Positions 34,997 to 44,677 of a stretch of DNA of 64,000 nt are shown in pieces. A program made the position numbers and the translations under genes. Position 1 is the first letter of the stretch; every line of letters begins with the position of its first letter. The notes beneath the pieces are model-generated. The model worked only from the letters and a program-made list of their open reading frames with translations. It searched no databases and was not told where the DNA came from. This stretch comes from Galerina marginata (taxonomy: Eukaryota > Basidiomycota > Agaricomycetes > Agaricales > Galerinaceae), in NCBI GenBank assembly GCA_023014335.1, contig JAECYW010000007.1:620001-684000 (forward strand), written 5' to 3'.

Positions 34997-36028
34997 TTAG
35001 ATGGCTGGTACACTATTCGGGCACCTCTTGTTTTTACATACAAAACCTATGCGCCATCTATAGCTTGTTTTCAAAAAGTTCTCCTTTTGCTGTTGATCAT
35101 CTGCATTTGTCTTGGGACCCAAACCGCCCCAACGAGTCACCGCAACACCTTTCAAATTGGTTGTTACCCGCCACAAAGCCGGACACGCCTCGAAGCACGG
35201 TCCATCAAGAAATGTTGTGTCCCTAACAATGGGAATAGTACGTTCTTCAAGCTCCATTTCTTGAGCCTTAGTCAACTGTAAGATGCCCTGCAGCGCAACA
35301 CGATGATGTAGGAGGTGCGGATAGAAACAAAATAGGGAGGTCGGCGTCACGACGTTAAACATAGTCGTTACTGGAGAGGAAAGCATAGTTGGGAGAATAG
35401 ATGCATCTCGGCTTTCATGGATGACGACGACATCGGCCTAATCGGAATCAATGTCGGTCAGATTCTCAGAAAAAGCACAACGTACCCCACGCGACAATGA
35501 AATAATACGTTTCGTTCCCCAATGCAAGGGATAACTCGTGGAATTGTAGGTCATGTTGTTGTATCCGACACACAAAAAGAAATCCGCCCATTTGATCAGA
35601 ACCCATTTGGAAGAGGGAACGGCTATGTTTAGCTCGTGCTTCAAAGTCGCCGCGGGATCGTGATAATTCATGACAGACCAGCCGAAGGAGCCAGTAATAC
35701 CGCCATTGGTTTCGGAGAGTAGACTGAAAAACTCCTTGATAGATTTCCGTGGAATGTATTGTTCGAGTACCGAATAAACGCGGTGACCAATATGCTTCGT
35801 GACATCATTTTTGAAGTGAACAGAGGTATTGGCCAGATTAATTAGTGTCGGAAACGTAGCCACGCTCAAAATATTGTCTTGAAGTTCGGATATAGTGAGA
35901 ACACGTTCAACAGCAGAGATGGCAGATCCAAAATCGGTTTTTGCGATGGAAGCAATAAATCTAGGTTATAATTAGCATCGTTCAAGAACAAAAAACAGCA
36001 TTGATAAGTACTTTGATTCGGCAGACAT
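34997..36028 (-). CDS. F-box / nucleotidyltransferase-like protein, paralogue 3, acidic pair lost
   Basis: Exons 36012-36028, 35486-35960 and 34997-35437 total 933 bases, or 310 residues, close to the core length of the two paralogues. After a short start (MSAESKFIASIAKTDFG) comes an F-box-like region (DNILSVATFPTLINLANTSV). Next is GGITGSFGWSVMNYHD, aligning with SGSFALRCLFP of the others, and HELNIAVP where the others have DIDIYVP or DLDIYTP. The paired aspartates are thus replaced by E and N. A later segment (VVVIHESRDASILPTMLSSP) aligns with the conserved LPIFSFHST block. It is probably a catalytically dead or diverged family member. It is convergent with the membrane-protein gene, 124 bases away. 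Confidence 0.65.
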
Positions 36029-39000
36029 TAAAGTTGGCTTAGATATGAAACGAATAACAGTGGGAGTTTGTGCTACTTACCTTTCGTCTGATGGTCCCTA
36101 CTTAAGTATGTTCTCTAGCGCTTATAGATTTCTAAATAAAAAACCGATGTAAACGCATCGTGGCAATATGACGTCAGTTCTTATGTGGCGTATCAGTCCT
36201 AATCGGGTAATCAGTGTTCGTTAATCCCGCGCCTGTTGCTGCGGCTATTTTGACCGGGTATTGAAAATGCTACTTGTGCGATGAAATGCAAGCAATTCAA
36301 GGACTAACCTGTTGAGGTTAGCGGTGTAAAATCAAAGCCAACCAAACGGACTGTGCCGCAATGGACTGCTGTAGGTATTCCTCTACCGTCGGAGGCCCTG
36401 ACAGATTCTAGTTTCTTCCACCAAAGAATGCCGGCGACGTGACCAATAACATGAATGCAGATAGTCATAAATTGACGTTGTTGACAATGCAGCAGGCCCC
36501 TATGCAGGATTCGCAGGGGTCAAAAAGACTGCCCCCGTCTGCAGCAACATCTTAAAGTTCTTGAAGTCTGTATATGGTCGTGTCCATCATTTGCACAGTT
36601 TCAATATTGATGGCCAACGTAATTCACAATCAATTTGAGAGACAGTCTTGTTGAACTAGCACGACTCGTGTACTTGGCGCTTTAACGAGTCAAAGGCACT
36701 GAAATAGGATCACGAGAAGTCAAGGGTCGTCACCACTCGGAGACTTAACAAAAACCAAGTCACTTTTCGGCGTCAAATCGAAACGTAATCATAAGTCCAC
36801 GTGCGGACAATTTTCAATACCTGACATCAAGCCAATGAGGACGACTCGATGAACAGACCAAGCGTTCAAACAAGCTTCGTATATAATCAGAAAATTCGGA
36901 ATTCAAAGAAACGGTTCAAATCATGCAAATTCAGTTTACGTTACACGGAACATGTCAGGGCTTATATCGTGAATCATTTTACGACGACTATTCGAGAAAA
37001 CGATCCACAAGAACCCTAGTTTTGAACGTCAGAATATATAGTATTGAAAGAGAAGACCACCTACGTCAGCGTCAAACATTGAATCTGTAGGATGTCAGAT
37101 TTGACAACGTTTTCAACTCCGTTGGGACCCCATTTTACGACCAGCACAGGACCGAACCAAGTGATGTCCCGAATTGGACTCAATGCCCTGACAACTTGGT
37201 TGTCTCTCCAGAAACACTGTGTTTCGTCAACCGGCTACAAGTCAAATGGTTATGATCGTAAGGCAAACATCATCGTGATCTGCTAACCTGCTCATTGAAA
37301 ATTATGGTAAGGTTCTTTTCCTCGACTTCGTTACCGGCGTCAGACGGAAAGACAGTAGAAATCGTGATTCGATTTGTAGACAAGTCTTCATAGTGAGGAG
37401 GACTGAATGGGTAGGTTCTCATAAATGATTCAACCTTGAGCGTGTCAGGCGATTCGGCATGAAGAGCACTACAGCCGTATGTTCCAGCGATTGAAACATG
37501 GACAACAGACGTCGTAAATCCGTCTGTTGGAAAATAAACACAACAGTACGATTTGGATGGCTAGAAATATTACATATATTAGCTGAGAATTGCAAGAAAG
37601 TGTAAGACCGAACAGGATTAGATTTGCCGACCGTTGCGTTAATTTCATTGTCATTGCGGTGCGCCATTGCAAGACTATAATATGGTTCTTCAGTGGTGCA
37701 CAAAAAAGTAAGGATGCAGCTTGAATGTCGCGACTTTAAAAGCTTTTAGGTACCACGATCGCGTGTTACATTGTTATGCTCAAAAATCTGCATTAAGTTT
37801 GACGACTACGCCGTATTCAATCACGTATAGATCGTGACCTAGCATTGATCAAGTGATACCGAATTCTCTCTATCAGAAACGACCTGATGACAGGTCAAGA
37901 CATAAGCCGACGCGTTAGACGGAAGGCCAAAATTTACCTAGTTTCTGATCGGGAATGTAAACATAAAACCGACACCACAGGACTTCCTTGTCAAAGTATC
38001 ACATCAGACGTCTCAAGTGCCGGTGAATAAAAATTAACTGCTGCGAAGCAGAGCACAAAAATCTACCGAAGTCATGAGCAAGGCAAGTGACACATAGAAA
38101 TGACTCGGGAATGGAAATACAAAACAGGTATGATGTAAATTGACCGTGAACATACAACAATGTTTCACGTGCCGAACCTCGTTGAATATGTTGAGTACGA
38201 CGCTGCGCATAAAAATGAAGAGAAGTCATGACGAACAAAGGCACGACATGATCGAAAATATTAGGCTTACCTATCTTAACGCTAACGTATTGAAGAGATG
38301 TCAACACTGATATGGTGACGCATCGAACTATGGAGTCATAGCAGACAAAGAGCGTCTGATATTGGCCGATGAGAATCAGCATTCAAATTTTTTTTCAGAA
38401 TTGCCTTGTGTACATTGCTTGTCTGTCAGACCATCTCGATTCTTCGGCCATGACATAACAGGCTAACCTTGAGTAGTGAAATTTTCAAACAACCTGACGT
38501 TCACGCAGTTGAAGTCCCCGACGACACACGCTTCGATTTGGCAAGACTGTTGGATCAACGTATATGGAGAAATCAGTCGCAGTGGACTTGACGTACAACA
38601 AGAAAAATATAGGTCTTGGGAATGAAGGAACACGGATCCAGATTGGCTGATTGGCCATATATGAATTGACGGATAGCAAAAGTAACGCGGCGGGTGGGCG
38701 GAAACCTGAGGATGCAGGACTGTATTACCAAGTGCTCGTTTTTTTCTCCTGTCCGCGTTTGCTCTCGATACCTTATGGAGTTAGCGATGCTGCAGCCTTT
38801 CAAGACTGATTAGCTGCGTTTTGCATGATGAGAACTGTCATCGTAAAGCAGATTGTCGGTGGTGGGCAGGATTGGCTTGTGATCAAAGTGTCAGGACGGC
38901 CACAAATGGATTCCGTGACAAGAGCCGTTGCCAAACAGGAATAGGTCAAGTTGTTCATTATGCTGAGCGTCCGTTTTCAATTACAAGTGAAAAATCGGCT

Positions 39001-41130
39001 TGGGTAGGATATTTCGAAGCTGAACAAGAGAGTGGAGAGTGAGCCGTGTTTCCCATCAGGGCGCGTGACTGAGTTGGAATTAGTACGCACTTCTTATTCC
39101 GGCGATCAGCCACCAACGACGTGAAACCCAAATTTTTTTGGTGGAATTTACTTCCTGACTCCCTTGCTCTTTGCCCTGTCTCTCAATGTATCAACAGAAC
39201 AGATATGCTAGGTACATGATTGAGACCCTGACATAGCTAATTTTTTGGCCGAAACTTTGGAAGCAAGTTGTTCTATTGCTACAGTATCGGTTCATTGCCT
39301 CACTGCATGGCAAATACAAGTCTTGGAATCTCCGCCACCAAAACATATTTCTTGAGAATGAGAACCAAAATTACTACAATACAGACAAAACCGTACTTTT
39401 TTACAAGAGGCAAAGGCGATGTGCGCAGAATGACGCTCGGGCTCAGGCGCGCCGTGTGTTCAGGATATCCCGCATATACGCCTCGCATCCGGTAGGCAGA
39501 CTCGAAAGTGCTGCTCCTGTGCAGGCTGAAGCGGTGGTTTGGAGGCAGTACCATGTGCGCGGCTGGGTCTGCGCCTGTCAATTTTGCTTGAGCTACGGAA
39601 AGGGACAAGGTTGTCATCGGTGACGCAGCGGCACCAGGGTATAGACGCTCGAAGGACAACAAAGGTGTCTTTCGCGCAAGGGAGTGCTCCGGCATGCTAG
39701 ACCGTCTGGTAAGGGCAGTTACAGGGATGGTCGGAGAGGTAAAGTGGCTTCGTCATCCGCATAGACATTGTTAGAGAGGGTGGAGGCAGTTGACTGCGTC
39801 CGCGCTGCTTACGGAGGTGGATGCGTGGCGACACGAGTAAAGGAATAGCAATATCGGCGGCGGCGGCTACGTCAACGTGGTGGAGGAAGTCAACTGTTTC
39901 TTGCGCGGTACAGGAGGCGAACGCGGACTTGTATTAGCCATGTCAAGGCTCGTTGTTGAGCCAGCGGTGGCATTTCGTTACCAGTACTCCCATCCATGAC
40001 ATAGCAGGGTCAATGCACTGTCGCCAATCAGATAACGTGAATTGGTGACACTGAAAATATAAGTCGCCGACTGAGAGATCCGTGAGCGATGGTATCCTCA
40101 AGACATTCATCTTCACTGGGAATTTTCGGAGATTAGCAACTAATATCAGAGAGGGTGGGCAAATGGATGGATGATAGGCGTCGCGTATGGTTACGTACAA
40201 GCGACTGACAAAATTTGGACCGACAGTGTTGGCGATCCAAGCATTTTTGAAATCTGTAAATCCCCTGCTCGATTGTGGTCCGTTGGGCTAAGCCCCCCGT
40301 AAATAGTGAATTATCCGTTAAAAGTCGTCGACCAGAACAAACAATGAATTGAATGTGCTTGGGTTCCCCTTGCCGCTCGTTTAAGATCGCGTCCACGATT
40401 GTTGTTGACCAAGCTCATATGATGCACAGACCAGACTGGCAAGCGTGATCTCTTCTGCCAGCAGCACAAGGAAGCCAAAGGGCTCACTGTGTCATTCGCA
40501 TTGACGTCGTACGTCAGTGCAGGGACCAGCAGTCAGGCCAGTCGAGGCAAGATGGAAGTGTGAACGGTGGCAGGAGCCAGAAGTCGAACACGGACGATGA
40601 CAGAATTAGAAGTCGTCCTAAAAATAGCTAGCGGGGTTTGCGCATAAGTAACGCAGGCCAATTTTTGCGAGGTCCAATACTGTATTTACTAGTACGATCA
40701 ATCCCATCACCGGTTTCTGACTGTGACACATGTGAACATTTGATTCTTCTGAACTCATTTCCATCCTTTCCTTCGTTCAGACCTTGTCTCATAGTTCAAA
40801 CAGCTATAAAATGTCTTATACATACCGTATCTGTCTCCATTAGAGTTTTATGAGAAGATAGCCCAAATTGCTTAGAAATTAGATTCACATTTTCGCCATA
40901 TTTGATTTTATTCAGGATTATTAAAAGATCAAAACATTGGACAGCTACAAGAATTGAGGGAGGTGTAGACGCAGTGTGTATCTATATAACAAAAAAAGAA
41001 CCAAGGGAATTGCTTGAAAACTGCGGGCGTAATTTAAGTTTGTCTCACTGAGCGGGGTGTCTCATTGACCGGTGAATGACTGTACATACATTTAGACTTT
41101 TATCAGACTTGATAATCAGACATGATATCA
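36029..41130. other. 5.1-kb stretch without a firm gene
   Basis: Only fragmentary frames are seen. Minus-strand 37999-38382 can be joined by a 70-nt intron-like segment to read VVLNIFNEVRHVKHCCMFTV, giving a hydrophobic product, but support is weak. Minus-strand 39943-40430 has coding-like pieces (NLRKFPVKMNVLRIPSLTDL; MSLVNNNRGRDLKRAARGTQ) with a possible GTACGT...TTAG intron between two of them, and may be a small or decayed gene. No transposon termini, RNA gene or long repeat was identified. Confidence 0.4.
39943..40425 (-). pseudogene. possible small or decayed gene
   Basis: An exon-like segment DFKNAWIANTVGPNFVSR, bounded by ...TTTACAG and GTACGT, can be spliced in frame to ANLRKFPVKMNVLRIPSLTD, which runs to a stop at 39943. 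Upstream, an ATG near 40421 gives MSLVNNNRGRDLKRAARGTQ, but the connection between these parts lacks a clean splice. The product is not recognised. Confidence 0.25.
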
Positions 41131-42461
41131 TTAAATCTCCATTCGAAACATTCGACGCTCGACTTGTTCCTGATCAATGTCTTCATTGTCAGTATATCCG
41201 ATTCTGCGTTTTAAAGGCGACGATTTAAATATAGGCTTTGCGACTTTCTGTCGTTCGGTCAAAGCCTTCTAAAATGAGATTGTCAGTATCCCGGCATCAC
41301 AGAATTCTAATTCGACCGACCTTGGAGAATGTATCGTCTAGCAATGCGAGTGATCGAAGCACAAACATCATGCGATAACGCTGTATCCCTATTGGAAAGA
41401 CTGTAATAGAGACTTGCAGTTCAACGATATCTCCAATTCGGAAGACAGATGGCGAAACATCGACAAACCTAGTTATAGGTCTCCCATTAGACCGTTATAT
41501 CAAAACATAGAGATAGGAATCAACTTACTCTCCCATTCGTCCTTGTCTGTAATAGAGAACTAAATTCTCTTGACAGAAAATAAGGTTCCCTCCAACTAGG
41601 GCGGTCAAGCGAGAGCTCGGGTCCCATGTGGACGGCACCTCTATTTCTGTCCCTCTGTCAGCCTGTTTCGCTGGCGTGAATATCCGGTTTCCTGAATAAA
41701 TAGATGGACCATCCATAGTCGGTTTTTCCTCCCATTCCTCGAGTTGATTCTCAGGAAGGTGTCGCTCGTACAATGCATGAATCGCACGAGTATTCTCGAT
41801 TATCCTGTCGAAATAAGGTAGACCTAGTCCCGATACTTCGACTTGTTGTCTCAGATATCTTGCTCTGACAGCGTCCGCGGGACTTGAAAAATGTTAAAAT
41901 TAGCATTCTTTCAAGAGCCATTGGAATCATAACTTGCATTTGATCAAGCGGAGGAAGATTTTTACTCTTTAGAACCCCTCTAATGGCAAACACAACTTCA
42001 TAATTTTCAACAGTCTCAACTAATTGCATCGGGACAAGGACCCATGATTTTGGATTTGCTATGTGCTGAATCTTGAATATTTCGTCAACATACGCCTGCG
42101 ACGTTCAATGCAAATTAATCAAAGGCGGGAGAGACACTAAAACAACGAACTGACTGGATTTATAACGGCAAGTGACGTCAAAGTCGGTGCTCGGTCACAA
42201 TCATTAGATCCAAGTTTTGTTAGAGCCAAGGCTAAGAGAAGTGATATTAACTTGATCGGAAAATATATAGACGAAAACAATGAAGTTTACCAGCTTCTTT
42301 CACGGGGTAATTCTTAATCATTTCAATGACCGCGACAACTGATTGGACCTATTTTTATAGAAAGAAATCTAATGACATCATTCGTGTACCGTCAAATTAA
42401 AAATAGGCCGGACTAAAATATTTGCCTGCGCCGCGGTGTGTTCCCAGTTTCGCTGATTCAT
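41131..42461 (-). CDS. hypothetical protein, probably a mushroom-specific family
   Basis: The ATG at 42461 gives MNQRNWEHTAAQANIL, then exons reading VQSVVAVIEMIKNYPVKEA, ALTKLGSNDCDRAPTLTSLA, AYVDEIFKIQHIANPKSWVL, NYEVVFAIRGVLKSKNLPPL, VSGLGLPYFDRIIENTRAIH, YSGNRIFTPAKQADRGTEIE and RFVDVSPSVFRIGDIVELQV. It ends ERRMFRMEI at TAA 41131. I believe similar proteins occur widely in Agaricomycetes as uncharacterised paralogues, but I know no function and see no catalytic motif. Introns are short GT-AG. The continuous alternation of open frames and splice sites over 1.3 kb makes the gene itself convincing. Confidence 0.65.
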
Positions 42462-42862
42462 TTCATGTCGACCACAGTCTCACAATTAAATTGACGACTG
42501 TGCAATATCCATCAAGTCATGCTAACACCGTTTGCGTGACTCACTTTCAATGATTGTTTCATCAATTGACAAATGACGAAGAGAGTCCTACCTTGCCCAG
42601 GACTGTGCAAATCAGGACACATGATTCAATCACTACATATGATCTAAATCTAAATCTTGAGTTCCTTCCTGATTGGGGTGGCGCTGTTTTCGACAGTCTA
42701 CTTGGCCGACTCACGAATGTGCTGCGTTCACCGTAACACTCATCGCATGAATCATATTGAGTCACTGTCTTTGTGCATTCATACTTTATAAACAAGCAAG
42801 CATACACGGTCGACTTCCATACATCTTAAATTTGACCCGCCCTACAAACACTTGACAAGAAA
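42462..42862. other. divergent intergenic region
   Basis: About 400 bases between two divergent starts. A frame at 42554-42736 is unsupported. Nothing else was seen. Confidence 0.5.
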
Positions 42863-44661
42863 ATGAAGCGTGCTCATGAAACCCGTCGAAAAATAATACC
42901 ACCGTATGAATATCGTCTTTTTACTTAAAGTTCTTGTTTTAACTGAAACGTTTCGCAACAGCATACGTTTGCCTGTGCGGAAAGACAAAAGGGTCGATCA
43001 ACTATCTGAAGATCAAATAGAGTATGTTTCTCATTATGTTAATGTTATCTCTCATTATTAATCTGTTGAGTGGCAGGACAAGCGGAGCGCTTGGAATGCA
43101 TATTGACTCTTTACAATTGGTCAATGATAGTAAGCTGCATCAATTAGCACAAGTCGCTGAGCTTGAAATCGCGAAAGACCCGAGCAAGTCAGTTGAACCA
43201 GCATCTGTACTGACCTAACATATTCACAATTTCTTATCAGTTTTGCGGATGGGTCCCATGAAACTTCGGAGGACTGTTTACCGAACATAACTGGTCAAAA
43301 TGGGCTGAAAAGGAATTCAGAAGCTGCCGATGTCTTGGCTGATGACAGGTCTGTCATATATTATTGTAATTCTTGTTCGAAACTTACAAGTACGAACTCT
43401 AAGAACAACACGCAAAGCCAAACTTGAATCCAAATTTATTGGCGACACGTCTAATTGTGGACAAGACTCGTAATTTCCATTTTTTTTTGATATCTGAAAT
43501 ATTACTGAAGATCCTGTTGGACCATCGATCTAGTTGTGTTTCCGATTCATCGTTGGCAAGTGCCAAAACCGCCATCAGGTTTTTTTTTTTTTCTTAACCT
43601 CCTTGACTTATATTTAAAGTTCGCTTAGTGCTGCAGGTGTTTTGAACAAAGTCGATGTTCAATCCTGTTCCAATAAAGCGTTTGAAGATATATCAAATTT
43701 GTGAATCAGTACAGTCTGGGACATCCTGTCTGCTCTTATTGACATATTTGAATTTAGAAAATTTAGTGACAATCCTCCCGATTGCATGCAGGTGAAAGCG
43801 GACGGTTTTTCCGGTGCGTTCTGACTTTGAAAGATGTGCCATCTTGTCGACTCGTATTCAAAATCATCAGAGACAGCACATGAGAAAAGCCCTGCAAACA
43901 TTACAGAATGTACTTCGTACGTCCCATTTATCTGTGTGACCTTTCATTTTCATCGTGAACTACTTGAAAATTCAGCCCAGTGAAAGACGATGTGACACTG
44001 ACCTCGACAACTGTATCTGATGAGAGTGCAGGAAATAGGTGCGTTGCTATTATCAAGATAGCTTAACTTGAGAATAAAGGCCATGCAGTCACTCGCAGAC
44101 CTTGTCGTCTGTATCTGATGAAAGTCTTGAAAACGAGTGCGTTCATCCTCTCCCGGCGACAAACACTTCAATAACTACCGTACAGCCATTCGTCAACGTT
44201 GTCCTCTATATCTGATGAAAGTCTTGCAAACAAGTGCGTTCTTATAATAGAAATCGCAAGATACCTCAATAATTGTCATACAGTCCTACATCCGACCTAT
44301 ATAGGGGCGAATTACCTTGGGACAGAGAACGTAAAGGTGGATGGTCAAAGTATGAATCAATTTTGTCTTCCAACTTATACTAAAATCGTGGCGCGCCAGG
44401 AACATTCATGATAGCGAGCTCGCTCCAGATATGGACCCTATTGCACCCGAGCCGTCTCAGATCAAAAAACGGTACCGGAATGGATATTACTTGTCCGACA
44501 CCAGCAACATTCACGCCAGCGAGCAGGCTCGAGATCTGTCTCCTGTTTTTAGCGAAGCTTCTCGGATTTCGGATATGAGCTGGCCTAGGACTGGATCCCA
44601 AGTTTCTGAAAGTGTCGTCCAAGAACAAGATTTGAATGCGTTGAGTTACTACCCAACCTGA
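42863..44661 (+). CDS. serine-rich unrecognised gene with tandem exon repeats
   Basis: Not recognised. An ATG at 42863 gives MKRAHETRRKIIPPYEY; later exons carry GALGMHIDSLQLVNDSKLHQ, VAELEIAKDPS, then after a 53-nt intron NFADGSHETSEDCLPNITGQ. From 43.5 to 44.3 kb there are at least four short exons ending in phase 2 with the module S-x-S-D-x-S-L/A: VSDSSLASA, VSDESAGNR, VSDESLENE, ISDESLANK. The last exon encodes NIHDSELAPDMDPIAPEPSQ and SNIHASEQARDLSPVFSEAS and stops at 44661. Several joints between 43.37 and 43.95 kb are unresolved. It may instead be the 5' part of the next gene. Its 5' exons match the PPR gene start. Confidence 0.42.
44039..44283. repeat. tandem exon-intron units (97-98 bp)
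   Basis: Units 44089-44185 and 44186-44283 each consist of a 48-base exon (phase 2-2, encoding HSQTLSSVSDESLENE-type and HSSTLSSISDESLANK-type peptides) and a 49-50 base intron starting GTGCGTT and ending ACAG. A third, more diverged copy precedes them, with its exon ending at 44038 and intron 44039-44088. Both exon and intron parts are similar, showing duplication of whole genomic units. Confidence 0.85.
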
Positions 44662-44677
44662 TTGGATTTTAATTAAC

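Noticed and set aside
39268..39695. Overlapping frames of 75-131 residues on both strands
   Set aside because: The frames shadow each other, have no introns or motifs, and no family resemblance.
43561..43595. Poly-T tract as a terminator or repeat element
   Set aside because: It lies just after an exon-like donor and is a common intronic pyrimidine run; no RNA polymerase III gene is visible nearby.
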